Shown in pieces: positions 37,001 to 45,408 of a stretch of DNA of 64,000 bases. The position numbers and the translations under genes were made by a program. Each line of letters begins with the position of its first letter. The stretch's first letter is position 1. The notes under the pieces are model-generated. The model ran no database searches. It had not been told where the DNA came from and saw only the letters and a program-made list of their open reading frames with translations. This DNA comes from Tropicimonas marinistellae. GTDB lineage: Bacteria > Pseudomonadota > Alphaproteobacteria > Rhodobacterales > Rhodobacteraceae. Location: NCBI RefSeq assembly GCF_001509585.1, contig NZ_LNCI01000002.1, positions 186,001 through 250,000 of the forward strand. Direction: 5' to 3'.

Positions 37001-37301
37001 CAACGCGCTGCGCGAGGCGCTGCCAGCCGCAATCCGCGTCGGCACGGTGGACAAGTTCCAGGGGCAGGAAGCGCCTGTCTGCCTTGTGTCGATGACGGCG
37101 TCCACGGCAGAGGAAACATCGCGTGGGATGGAGTTCCTGTTTTCGCTCAACCGCATCAACGTAGCGGTGTCGCGGGCCAAGGGACTTGCGCTGGTGTTCG
37201 GAAGCCCGAGGTTGAGAGAGGCCAAGTGCGAGTCTGTCGAGCAGATGAAGCTGGTGAATACGTTATGCGCTCTGCAGGAAAGGAAACTGGATGGACATTG
37301 A
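34020..37301 (+). CDS. TM0106-family RecB-like nuclease fused to SF1 helicase
   Basis: This 1093-residue protein has two halves. Residues ~1-480 resemble the TM0106 RecB/Cas4-like nuclease family, with a cysteine cluster CADCGLCRWARHC (near 208-220) and an RNase H-like exonuclease section (DLFYDIEGDPHFEGG ... IYHYAAYE). Residues ~690-1085 are an SF1B helicase of the Dna2/Upf1/NAM7 type, with Walker A QGPPGTGKTYV (about 715), DEAGQVG (about 826), GDPRQLPQ, and VDKFQGQE near the end. Such fusions are seen in defence regions and in DNA-processing complexes. The Cas4-like cluster here is not evidence for a CRISPR system. The next gene overlaps its last 11 bases. Confidence 0.83.
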   Translation: MRETDGRVLLSASDLMRFMGCAHSTALDLLRLRGEGPEPGEDSEDVALLQKQGDAHEAAHLEKLKSSGLTIVEVPRGDLVSDADATRRALARGAEVVFQGAFLSGNWGGWSDFLMRVDRPSTLGSFSYEVSDTKLKRKPHPKHVLQLVLYSDLLTDVQGVAPEFAHVELGTGERATLRLADFAHYARAARSRLETFVADPQPTRPVPCADCGLCRWARHCDSIWQTEDSLFNVANISRGQVKKLEAAGIATMEALADLDCPVRGMAESTRLRLVSQARLQHARKSGEPAFELRAPEPGKGFNLLPEPQSGDLFYDIEGDPHFEGGLEYLHGVWCDGAFRAFWAHDHEAEARALSDLLAFFRARLEEYPKARIYHYAAYEITALRRLTTKYGIGEAFLDRLLRERRFVDLFAVVRGGLIGSEPNYSIKSMEAFYGRKRDGEVKTAGGSVVAYENWRETGDQHILDEIEDYNRIDCISTEELRDWLVGIRPAGPWPQPAEDAGAKEVQEEAYAQELRAMLAASDLPEDRQALLLNLGLFHKREAKPAQWAVFDSASKDEDELLDDLDALAGLEAVGQVEPVKRSFARSYRFPQQETKLRRGKRVTIPVFDGLPTSVSIEDMDRRSRRIMVKAGPGKDHLLADRLNLHPDWPLDPKPIPDALRDVINDQCGSRAYRAVDDLLSRAAPRLTTGSLQPVDDFVEGTIAAVGAMDGTVLPIQGPPGTGKTYVTARAILSLVRKGARVGVASNSHEAIRNVLMGCLSALKEADPDLTLDLVHKTSSEDDGYPDTCAVRRTTSNDEAAGGMHVVGGTAWFFCREENVQAFDWLFVDEAGQVGLANMAAMGRAAKNIVLVGDPRQLPQVIQGSHPNPANLSCLDWLLGDHTTVPPERGIFLPVSRRMHPEVCRFISDQVYEGRLTSHPDTTRQAVNGTKLPAAGAYWVPVPHEGNAQISIEEIAAISTATADLLRGTWTDKDGATRQMRESDIIVVAPYNAQVNALREALPAAIRVGTVDKFQGQEAPVCLVSMTASTAEETSRGMEFLFSLNRINVAVSRAKGLALVFGSPRLREAKCESVEQMKLVNTLCALQERKLDGH

Positions 37302-37704
37302 CAGGATGATTTCTGGGTTGCCTCAGGACTCTTTGAAGACTCTCAAGGACCGACTGGTCAACGCGGATCGGCTTCTGGTAGGCGCCCCAGAACACGCCGA
37401 TGCAATACGTCTGCGATCAGCTGTCAAAGCAGAGTTGACTCAGCGGAAGATGGGTAGCCGCAAGAAAGTCGGACCGCTGTGGTGGGAACCCCACGATCCT
37501 GACGTTCCTGAATTTTTCGCCTATGAAACCGCGGAATCCTCTGTTCCAGTGGGAGCGATCTTTAAACGCAATACACATACCGGGACCCGCAAAGAGGTTT
37601 ACTCCGTCAGGATCGGGGAGCGCGAGTTGCCCGGGCGTTTTTCTGAGGTCGCAATAGCGCGTCAGGCAGGATCTGAGGCTTGGGAGAGTGGAGTCGGGAC
37701 ATGA
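37291..37704 (+). CDS. Small uncharacterised protein coupled to the helicase gene
   Basis: This 137-residue protein is not recognised. Its ATG lies 11 bases inside the end of the helicase gene, so it is probably translated from the same message. The N-terminal 50 residues look helical. The C-terminal part (PHDPDVPEFFAYETA, GAIFKRNTHTGTRKEVYSV) looks like a small beta domain. Membrane segments and cysteine clusters are absent. It may be an accessory protein of the helicase unit. Confidence 0.55.
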   Translation: MDIDRMISGLPQDSLKTLKDRLVNADRLLVGAPEHADAIRLRSAVKAELTQRKMGSRKKVGPLWWEPHDPDVPEFFAYETAESSVPVGAIFKRNTHTGTRKEVYSVRIGERELPGRFSEVAIARQAGSEAWESGVGT

Positions 37705-37807
37705 GGAAGCCTGGAAGCGATCTCTCAGGGCCAATACTCTTCAGACTTGTTGACTGCGTCGATATGGCCTTCTTCCAGGTATTGAAGATGCGCTGTTTTT
37801 GCTCACC

Positions 37808-37966
37808 TCAACTAAGTGTTTCAATGTTGGTGGCGTTCACAAGGAGGAACAGAAGCCAAATTTCCACTGCGAACAGTGAAAGCTTCAGACCAATGTTCGG
37901 ATATCGCCACGTCGGAACTTTGCGCACGACTTCTCCGCCGACTATCATCGCCACGTAAATCGTCAT
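37808..37966 (-). CDS. Possible 52-residue membrane protein or remnant
   Basis: On the minus strand an ATG at 37966 opens 52 codons that read like real protein: MTIYVAMIVGGEVV, a basic linker KVPTWRYP, a strong hydrophobic segment LKLSLFAVEIWLLFLLV, then NATNIETLS and stop. A preceding GTG codon is in frame, and a stop lies shortly above it. It occupies the otherwise empty gap between the helicase unit and the AT-rich operon, and is divergent from that operon. It may be a small membrane protein or the end of a decayed larger one. No family is recognised. Confidence 0.35.
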   Translation of the reverse strand: MTIYVAMIVGGEVVRKVPTWRYPNIGLKLSLFAVEIWLLFLLVNATNIETLS

Positions 37967-37998
37967 CACAACTACACCAATGGATTGAACGATAGTTC

Positions 37999-40900
37999 AT
38001 GCTGTCTGCCCTCGCTAAAAAACTGTCAGGCTTATTGCGTAGTCCAACCAAGGCCAAGGACCAGTATTCAGCTCCTGAAGTTGAACCCTGCGCCCAAGTC
38101 GATGAGGCAGAAGCAACCTGTTCTACGGCCGCATCGAATCCTCATAAGGAGCGGCCTGAACAAGCCACCGAGCCCACACTTCCTAATGCGGGTTCTGGAC
38201 CAAACGCTTCGGCGGACCACGCAGCGAAACACAGATTGGAAACGGTATTGGCGGGCCCGGACAGAGAGAGATGCTCGTCTAATGAGAACGCGACCGCAGT
38301 CGGCAAATCAAGATGTACGGAAGAAACGGCCCTCCCGTTGATCACCGAGCGTGCCGTGCAGCGTGATGAGGCTGACGAAGAAACGATACGCCATCTAAAA
38401 CAGGCCTTAGCAACACGCCGCTTGCAACAGGCCTCGGAAACGAAGGCTGAAGAGGCCGTCTTGCCTATTGAACGACAACAAGCACCGAAAGAAATGAGGG
38501 AGCAGACCTCGGCACCTTCTCCTGGAAGTCGTCCCAAACGACCTTACGACACAGAAGATGAGTCTGTCGTTCAAGAGCTCGTTGAAGATCAGAAATCTCT
38601 GTCGGAGGGTGCCTCTAACGAGGCGATTCTTGGAGCACTCGGCACGGCAGACACGTTGGAACAGGAGCCACCTGTCACGGACCTGACAATTAAAGAACTC
38701 GTCGCCAATAGCGCGTGCTCCGTTCGTTTGCGCAATGCAATTGACGCGGCGATAGAACTACCTGTGGAGACCGTCAAAGATTACATGCGGGAACCAACGA
38801 AATCGCGCGAGAAGTTCCAATACCGCATAAAAAACTTAGGCCGAAAGTCTGCAGCTGAACTACATAACCTTGTGATCAAATCCCCCAATTCTAGATTACT
38901 TCATGACCACAAACTCGAGCATGTTCAGGGTCCTCAAGAGGACCCTCTAAAGGCAGAAAAGAAACCGCGTGCCTTTGCCATTGCTCAGCGAATGATGGAG
39001 GGGTTGATATTTCCAAACGAAATCTTAAACGGTTCCCCATCGACCCGTCTAAAAAATTCACTGGAAAAGGTGTATGGCGATCGCACGATGCCATTCGCTG
39101 AGCTGTTCGCCAACTATGATGATGTCGTACAAACCCTTAGGTGGCGCGGGAACTTCGGTTCCAAGTCAAGAATTGAGCTTGACCAGATGCTTTCTGACGT
39201 GCTTGCAGCGCGGCTGTCCGAAATTGGCGTAAGCGAAATCCTTGCTACGAGCATTAGGCGCGTTCTGGAACAAAAAAATACTGACAGCGAGGTGCTTGAA
39301 GCCGTTCTTGCGCTTGAAGATATTGAGGCCTGCCCCCCAATCACAAGAACAGTAGTCTCAGAATGGGAAGGGACGGTTAGCGACATCGTCGGGAGGGTCT
39401 TGAATGAACGAGACAATCGAGAGCGCGAGGTGATCAAACGCCGTTATGGGCTCGAGGGTGACGTGATAGGTACTCTAGAAGAAATTTCAAATGACTACGG
39501 CATCACCCGAGAGAGAATTCGGCAAATAGAATCAAATGCGCTTCGGAAGATGCGCAAAGGAAAAGTGATCGCAGCCCTTTCAGCTGCCCTAAATTCGGAG
39601 GATGCCATTGACCTAGTATTTGGTAATCGAAGAGTAATCACTGACGACCAGATCTCCTCCACTTCAAAAGGTTTAGCTGCCGAACTGCGGCTGGCAATAG
39701 ATATTTGCTATGGAGGGCTAAAGGAATTTCTTGACCATGAGAGCGTCAAAACTGAAGCAGGTTGGACGCTCGAACAGTATTTACTTGAGCTGCCAGAAGA
39801 GCTTGAGATACCCGAGGGTTCTCTTCGGCAGCGTTTTATCGCGGCAATCAAGGATGGGTCGCTTCCCATCCGCCCCTCAGATATTGCGGAAAAGTTTCCA
39901 GACGTTTCATTGGAGCAACTTAAGGAAGAGCTCGAAGTCAGCTTTTCAGCTGTGATTGATGATGACGTGGTTGTCGCGGCGCCTCGCCTGCCAGCTTCTG
40001 TTCGTTACATTCTAATTTTTCGCAAGGCAGCTCATTCGCTACATTGTAGCGAGGTGAGAGCAATGAATCACGAGATATTTGGAAAGGACGAGAGTGTACA
40101 ACAAATCGGATCAATTCTTGGAGGGTTAGACGAGGCGCTCATCGTTGCTAGGGGTACTTATGACCTCTATGAGAACTTACGGCTGAGCTCGGAAGACCTT
40201 AAGGAAATCAGGGATATTGCTCACGTAGGACTTCAGGAGCGCAAGCAGTTTGTCAGCGTTAAGGTTCTTTTTTCTGATCTTTTCCGAGGCTCTACGGAAA
40301 AGTATGGACCAGATTTTGATTACTATATGCTTATGGGTATCCTTCAAGACGATGAACGGTTTGATATACGACGGGGTCTGATGGCTGGTCTTGCCAGCTT
40401 TGGAGATGGTCAAGGTTTCCAGAGTCTGAGTGAAGCGATCATCGAAGTACTCGCGGAGTCTGACCGCCCGAAATCGCTAGAGGAAATTGCCTTGGCCTTG
40501 GAGGGACGCCGTGAGGTTGCTTTGGTATCAATTGCAACCAGTATTAGCAATACACCCCTGGCCCTTTCGGTTGGCCGTGGCCGTTATGATCTCACGAGCC
40601 GTGTGTTTGGCGATGAGAAGCATCAAGAACGGCTTCGTGATTGCTGCTGTCTTGCACTTTTCTCGGGACCAAAGTCGGCGCTGGCACTAGCAGAGCTGAT
40701 TTCGCCGATCGTTGGTGAAAATCGTTCTCGCCTCCTCAAGGGATTCCTTTCGGGGTTGGATTTCTTTGAGGTTAAAGACGATCTTGTTCGCTTGAAGCAG
40801 GCACCGAATGAAATTTGTAGGTATGTAGAGGCTCGAGATATGGCGTCGAAGCCGGCCGCGGACGGAACCGTCGACCTCGCTGGGATAAGAAACTACTTAG

Positions 40901-41025
40901 CGCAACAGGGCCTTCGAGACTTTACAGGTCTAGATCCTGCGCTCGTGCATCCGTCAGAAGAAAACGTGCCAAGTAAGGGTGATGACGAGATTCTCGATAA
41001 ACTACTGGGAGAGTTTGGGATCTGA
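37999..41025 (+). CDS. Large protein with sigma-70 region-4-like HTH and winged-helix repeats
   Basis: This 1008-residue protein leads the AT-rich operon. Residues 1-220 are charged and low in complexity. Two segments (about 230-294 and 343-398) resemble the helix-hairpin-helix C-terminal domain of RNA polymerase alpha (RIKNLGRKSAAELHNLV; RGNFGSKSRIELDQML). Residues ~463-520 are a good match to sigma-70 region 4: NREREVIKRRYGLEG, then LEEISNDYGITRERIRQIE. Later repeats ending VARGTYDLYENL and SVGRGRYDLTSRV look like winged helices. There is no region 2, so it is not a normal sigma factor. Two bases separate it from the PLD-helicase gene. A DNA-binding or transcription-targeting component of the operon is inferred. 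Confidence 0.65.
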   Translation: MLSALAKKLSGLLRSPTKAKDQYSAPEVEPCAQVDEAEATCSTAASNPHKERPEQATEPTLPNAGSGPNASADHAAKHRLETVLAGPDRERCSSNENATAVGKSRCTEETALPLITERAVQRDEADEETIRHLKQALATRRLQQASETKAEEAVLPIERQQAPKEMREQTSAPSPGSRPKRPYDTEDESVVQELVEDQKSLSEGASNEAILGALGTADTLEQEPPVTDLTIKELVANSACSVRLRNAIDAAIELPVETVKDYMREPTKSREKFQYRIKNLGRKSAAELHNLVIKSPNSRLLHDHKLEHVQGPQEDPLKAEKKPRAFAIAQRMMEGLIFPNEILNGSPSTRLKNSLEKVYGDRTMPFAELFANYDDVVQTLRWRGNFGSKSRIELDQMLSDVLAARLSEIGVSEILATSIRRVLEQKNTDSEVLEAVLALEDIEACPPITRTVVSEWEGTVSDIVGRVLNERDNREREVIKRRYGLEGDVIGTLEEISNDYGITRERIRQIESNALRKMRKGKVIAALSAALNSEDAIDLVFGNRRVITDDQISSTSKGLAAELRLAIDICYGGLKEFLDHESVKTEAGWTLEQYLLELPEELEIPEGSLRQRFIAAIKDGSLPIRPSDIAEKFPDVSLEQLKEELEVSFSAVIDDDVVVAAPRLPASVRYILIFRKAAHSLHCSEVRAMNHEIFGKDESVQQIGSILGGLDEALIVARGTYDLYENLRLSSEDLKEIRDIAHVGLQERKQFVSVKVLFSDLFRGSTEKYGPDFDYYMLMGILQDDERFDIRRGLMAGLASFGDGQGFQSLSEAIIEVLAESDRPKSLEEIALALEGRREVALVSIATSISNTPLALSVGRGRYDLTSRVFGDEKHQERLRDCCCLALFSGPKSALALAELISPIVGENRSRLLKGFLSGLDFFEVKDDLVRLKQAPNEICRYVEARDMASKPAADGTVDLAGIRNYLAQQGLRDFTGLDPALVHPSEENVPSKGDDEILDKLLGEFGI

Positions 41026-41027
41026 CC

Positions 41028-43115
41028 ATGAGCCTGATGGATGTTTCGGTGCCCTTTTACGTGACAACGACCGAGCATGACCCGATTGCTGACTTCTTTG
41101 ACCCGGTTCTCGAGCGTGCGTCGACCTATGACATCGCGGTTGGATATTTTAGCACGGCCTGGCTGCGCGACGCGGCTCATGGGATAACCGAGTTCGCGCG
41201 CGCCGGTGGAAAAGCACGATGGATTATCTCTCCTGAGCTTTCCGAGGAGGACTTTCGGGCGCTTGTCGTTGATGCAGAGCGCGCGGAAAAGCAGGTCCGG
41301 GATGCTATATCTCGATCCTATGAAGAGCTATTTTCGAAACTAACACAGCGCACTCGTGAAGCTATGGGTTGGTTGATCTTAGACGGCGTCCTTACCTTCA
41401 AGATTGGCATTCCGCGCAACCGCCTGTCAGGTATTATGCATGCAAAACAGGGACAGTTCCGCGACAAGGAAGGCAATCGAATCGGTTTTCTTGGCTCATA
41501 CAATCTGACTGGCGGTGCGCGGACAAATTGGGAGGCATTCAGCGTTTTTTGCGATTGGTCCTCAGAGGAGAGCATGAGTCGCAACGATGCGATCGGATCA
41601 TCTTTTGAGCGCATGTGGCTGGGCCACGACCCGAACTTAGCAGTATATGATCCGAAAGAAGCCGATCTAAGTGCCTTTGTTGCACAAGCTCGCGGATCGG
41701 CTCGCCACTACGATCTTTTCCAAGATCCCAGAATAGAATCCCCTCGTATTCCCTCACATTTTTTGAATGATGGTGGGCTTCGGGATTATCAGGAGGAGGG
41801 AATAAAAAACTGGTTCAAGAACAACGGAAAAGGCATTCTCCACATGGCGACGGGAACCGGAAAAACCGTAACCGCACTGACCGCCGTAACCCGATTGAAC
41901 GAGTACATCACGTCGAAGCAAGGTGAGCTTTTGACCGTTATTGCGGTGCCCTACCAGCATCTAGCTGAGCAATGGGCGAAGGAAGCAAGCGAGTTCGGGT
42001 ACGACCCCATACTGTGTTACGGCGGCTTAAACCGCTGGATGAACAAAGCACAGAGCCTTCTCAATGATCTACGGGCGAAGGTCCGTCACCATGGAATGTT
42101 CATCGTTGTAAACGCATCCCTACGTGACAACCCCTTTCAAGTGCTTATCGAGCAAGCGCCTGGTCATCTTCTGTTCGTTGGTGATGAAATGCACAATTTA
42201 GGCGCGCGCAACGCGCTCGAAGCATTGCCGCAGAACGCGCAGTTCCGGCTCGGTCTGTCTGCCACACCTGAACGTTCCGGTGATGAGGAGGGCACATCAG
42301 AGCTTCAACGCTATTTTGGGCAAACGGTCCTTGAGTTTGGCCTCGATAAAGCAATCAACGGCGGCTTTCTATGTCGCTATTTCTACTATCCAGTATTGGT
42401 TCATTTCGATGAAGAAGAGCAGATTGAGTATGATGAGCTATCCATTCAAATCAGCAAACTATTCGCCCAAGGCGAAAAACCCGACGATCAGGATGGAAGT
42501 GAAGCTCTCAAACGCCTGCTAATTCGCCGCGCACGGCTTATCGGGAAGGCCCGGGGAAAGCTGCCAGCGCTCCTCCAGCTCTTGAAGAACCAAGAGAAAG
42601 TACACCATACCCTCGTGTACTGTGGCGACAGCAAAGAAGAAGAAAAGCGGTACATCGACACGGCACTTGAGCGGATTGGATCTGGTCTAGGATTACGCGC
42701 GAACAAGTTCACTTCTGAGGAAAATGCTGCAGAGAGAAAACGGCTGCTATCGCAGTTCGCATCAGGAGAGCTTCAAGTTCTCCTTGCCATTCGTTGCCTG
42801 GACGAGGGCGTCGACGTGCCAATGACACAAACAGCATTTATCCTTGCTTCATCAACAAACCCCAAGGAGTTCATACAACGAAGAGGTCGTGTTTTGCGGA
42901 GGTTCCGCGGCAAGGACCGCGCGAAAATTTACGACTTCATTGTGACGCCGAGCCCTGAGCTCCTGGATGACAAGGGTGTTTCCAGTGTTGAACGATCGCT
43001 CATGAGGCGGGAGCTTGCCAGGTTCAATGAGTTTGCAGGTCTTGCCGAGAACCATGGAGAAGCGCTATCCAAGATACGGGAGATCAAGGAGAGGCTCAGA
43101 CTTCTTGATCACTAG
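41028..43115 (+). CDS. PLD-nuclease/SF2 helicase fusion, Dnd restriction-enzyme-like
   Basis: This 695-residue protein has an N-terminal phospholipase D-like half (FFDPVLERASTYDIAVGYFS; HKD-type motif GIMHAK at 135-140 with FLGSYNLTGGA) and a superfamily II helicase half. The helicase half has Walker A MATGTGKT (273-280), DEMH box (386-389) and motif VI QRRGRVLRR (about 616). I recall this architecture under the label DNA phosphorothioation system restriction enzyme, a family found with dnd genes; that label could not be checked. It would couple strand translocation to HKD cleavage. The lysine of HKD is present (HAK), but only one such motif is evident. Confidence 0.78.
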   Translation: MSLMDVSVPFYVTTTEHDPIADFFDPVLERASTYDIAVGYFSTAWLRDAAHGITEFARAGGKARWIISPELSEEDFRALVVDAERAEKQVRDAISRSYEELFSKLTQRTREAMGWLILDGVLTFKIGIPRNRLSGIMHAKQGQFRDKEGNRIGFLGSYNLTGGARTNWEAFSVFCDWSSEESMSRNDAIGSSFERMWLGHDPNLAVYDPKEADLSAFVAQARGSARHYDLFQDPRIESPRIPSHFLNDGGLRDYQEEGIKNWFKNNGKGILHMATGTGKTVTALTAVTRLNEYITSKQGELLTVIAVPYQHLAEQWAKEASEFGYDPILCYGGLNRWMNKAQSLLNDLRAKVRHHGMFIVVNASLRDNPFQVLIEQAPGHLLFVGDEMHNLGARNALEALPQNAQFRLGLSATPERSGDEEGTSELQRYFGQTVLEFGLDKAINGGFLCRYFYYPVLVHFDEEEQIEYDELSIQISKLFAQGEKPDDQDGSEALKRLLIRRARLIGKARGKLPALLQLLKNQEKVHHTLVYCGDSKEEEKRYIDTALERIGSGLGLRANKFTSEENAAERKRLLSQFASGELQVLLAIRCLDEGVDVPMTQTAFILASSTNPKEFIQRRGRVLRRFRGKDRAKIYDFIVTPSPELLDDKGVSSVERSLMRRELARFNEFAGLAENHGEALSKIREIKERLRLLDH

Positions 43116-43168
43116 ATTGTTTTTTCCCAACAATACTTACGCTTACGCCGAGAAAGGGCCGACGTCAG

Positions 43169-43360
43169 ATGAGCAGTGAGAACCTGTCACCCCGCGATAT
43201 ACTACAGGCAGCGTCACCGCGCGTGAGGTCTAGTGTAAATGAGATACTCGAAATCGAGCATGAATATCAGAGTTACCGCAACCTGAGTTCTGCAGGTGGC
43301 GTTGAAAAAGAGATCGCGCAGCGCATCAAACAGCTTATTGAACGCGAGGTGAAAAGGTGA
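43169..43360 (+). CDS. 63-residue helical protein between helicase and DndD-like ATPase
   Basis: This short protein (MSSENLSPRDILQAASPRVR start) is charged and helical and has no recognised domain. It is supported by position: it lies 53 bases behind the helicase, and its stop overlaps the GTG of the DndD-like gene (GGTGA), so translation is coupled. A small regulator or subunit of the ATPase is possible. Confidence 0.6.
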   Translation: MSSENLSPRDILQAASPRVRSSVNEILEIEHEYQSYRNLSSAGGVEKEIAQRIKQLIEREVKR

Positions 43361-45408
43361 GAATTCAACGCCTTGTTCTTCGGAATTTTAGACAGTTCTA
43401 CGGCGACTGCGTCATTGACTTCGAAACCGATGAGCAGGCGCGTATTACCGTTATACATGGGGAAAACGGCTCTGGCAAAACCTCGCTTCTAAATGCCTTT
43501 AAATGGGTGCTGTATGGACAAACTGACTTTGATACAGGCGAGCAAACGATCCTTAACGAGCTCGCTCTTTCAAAAACAGAACCGGACAACATCGTAGATC
43601 TATTTATTGAGCTTGAGTTTGAGCACGAGGGATCGATTTATACGGCGAGTCGGAAACAAGAGTATCGTCGTCTGGATGAAGGCCTAAGGGCAGAACCTAT
43701 AGGAAAGTCTGTGCCCAACCTAAGTTGGGTGGATGCAGAAGGTAAATTTCAGCGCTCCCAAAACCCATCCAACCAGATCAATCAACTTATACCGGATAAG
43801 ATGCACTCATATTTTTTCTTTAATGGTGAAAGAATTGAGAAGCTCGCAAATGTTTCGGCGGCTGGTGAAATTCGGGATGCAATTCGTACGTTGATGGGAC
43901 TAGAAATCGTTGAAAGGGCGAGCGACCATTTGGGGCGGCTTGTCATAAAAGAGCTTCGTCGCGAGGCAAGTGAGACAGCGTCTTCAGATTATCGCGAGCT
44001 TTTGTCCCGTCAGGAAAAATGTATTGGAGATAAAGAGCAGCAGAAAGAAGCCAAGGCATTGGCACAGCGCAATCTAGCTGGTTATCAGACGGAAATTGAC
44101 TCGATCAACGCTGCCTACGAGGAAATTTCCGACGTCAAAGCGAAGGCTGAGCGGCGTCGTGCGCTTGAAGATGAAAGCCAGGGCGTAAAAAACGACCTTG
44201 AAGAACTGCGTCGGGCGCGCATGGAGATGATTTCTCAAGTGGGGGCTCTTGCGTTTCTTCCGGAGAGCATTTCAAAAGTGTCTGAAAAGCTGGAAGATTG
44301 TAGACGACGGGGAGAACTTCCTTACAAGATACGCCGCACATTCGTTGATGATCTGTTGCATGCACGCCGGTGCATCTGCGGAAGTCCACTAGAGGTCGGG
44401 TCTTCCGAGCGAGACGCCGTCGAGGCCTATCGTGACAAGGCAACCGGCGAAGATTTGGAGGCTGCCTTCACAGAGACGGTAAGCAATCTGCGTGCAATGC
44501 CTCGAGAGCGTGAAAGGCTTTATAGGCAAATAGATATTTGGTCTTCTAAGGAGGCGGAACTTAGACAGCGCCAAAAGTCGATTGCCGAGGAATTGGATGA
44601 AATAAGCAACACCTTCGGTTCATCCGAAATTGAAGACGTGAAACGCCTAGAAGAGCGGCGAACAAAGCTTGGTCGACTCCAAGCAGGCGAACAGGTCACA
44701 ATCGCCAAGGCAAGTGATGCGATCCAACAGCACGATGAAGAGCTTGCTGAACTAAAAAAGAATATCGAAAAAGTTAAGTCGAAGTCCGAAAAGGAGGACG
44801 TGTCCCGCCGGCGCTTGGAATTCGCAGAAGACTGTAAGAGGCTGGTGGACAATTTACATGAAGCGCTTGCTGAGGAAACTCGGAAACGCCTTTCTGAGAG
44901 GGTAAATGAAACTTTCCGTGCGATCCTGCGGAAGGACTTCTATGCTGAGATTGACCCCGACTATACGTTAAATATCTTCAAGGAGCTTCCAAATTTTGGA
45001 AAGCAACTTGTCTCAGAGAAGTCCACGGGTGAGAATCAGGTTATTAGTCTAAGTTTCATCGCGAGCTTGGTAAGCCTCGCCAAGGAACGCAAACGTGCTA
45101 AAGGATCATTCTTCAAAGGTGGTGTGTTTCCAATTATTATGGACTCGCCGTTCGGCGCGTTGGATCGGGAATACAGAGAGAAAATTGCAGAGCACATACC
45201 TCAACTTGCAGATCAGGTGGTGATTTTTGCTTCCAACTCGCAATGGAGCAAAGAGGTAGACGAGAAATGCCGGCCGTACATTGGTAAGGAGTACAGTCTC
45301 GTCTATCACGCACCGAAGTCTGCAGGAAGAAATGAAGACGACAGCTACGTGAAGCGCACGGATGGCCCGGAATTTACAAAGATTGAGGAGGGGTACCTTG
45401 GCCGCTAG
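43357..45408 (+). CDS. Second DndD-like SMC/Rad50-type ATPase
   Basis: This 683-residue ATPase is related to DndD but distinct from the dndD gene at 21.5 kb. It starts with GTG overlapping the preceding stop. Walker A is IHGENGSGKTS (33-43), the family mark is FFFNGERIEK (about 153-162, Asn in place of the Asp of the canonical gene), and a CICG zinc-hook-like turn is at residues 339-342 in the middle of the coiled coil, which the canonical DndD lacks. The C-terminus has STGENQVISLSFI and Walker B PIIMDSPFGALD. It probably works with the PLD-helicase as a DNA sensor or motor of restriction, not in sulfur insertion. Confidence 0.8.
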   Translation: MRIQRLVLRNFRQFYGDCVIDFETDEQARITVIHGENGSGKTSLLNAFKWVLYGQTDFDTGEQTILNELALSKTEPDNIVDLFIELEFEHEGSIYTASRKQEYRRLDEGLRAEPIGKSVPNLSWVDAEGKFQRSQNPSNQINQLIPDKMHSYFFFNGERIEKLANVSAAGEIRDAIRTLMGLEIVERASDHLGRLVIKELRREASETASSDYRELLSRQEKCIGDKEQQKEAKALAQRNLAGYQTEIDSINAAYEEISDVKAKAERRRALEDESQGVKNDLEELRRARMEMISQVGALAFLPESISKVSEKLEDCRRRGELPYKIRRTFVDDLLHARRCICGSPLEVGSSERDAVEAYRDKATGEDLEAAFTETVSNLRAMPRERERLYRQIDIWSSKEAELRQRQKSIAEELDEISNTFGSSEIEDVKRLEERRTKLGRLQAGEQVTIAKASDAIQQHDEELAELKKNIEKVKSKSEKEDVSRRRLEFAEDCKRLVDNLHEALAEETRKRLSERVNETFRAILRKDFYAEIDPDYTLNIFKELPNFGKQLVSEKSTGENQVISLSFIASLVSLAKERKRAKGSFFKGGVFPIIMDSPFGALDREYREKIAEHIPQLADQVVIFASNSQWSKEVDEKCRPYIGKEYSLVYHAPKSAGRNEDDSYVKRTDGPEFTKIEEGYLGR

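Noticed and set aside
34020-37301. Cas4-like cysteine cluster as a sign of a CRISPR-Cas locus
   Set aside because: The cluster belongs to a RecB-like domain fused to a Dna2/Upf1-type helicase; no Cas genes and no regularly spaced repeats were seen anywhere in the window.
37999-41025. Large protein as a true alternative sigma factor
   Set aside because: Only a region-4-like helix-turn-helix is visible; regions 2 and 3, needed for core binding and promoter melting, are absent.
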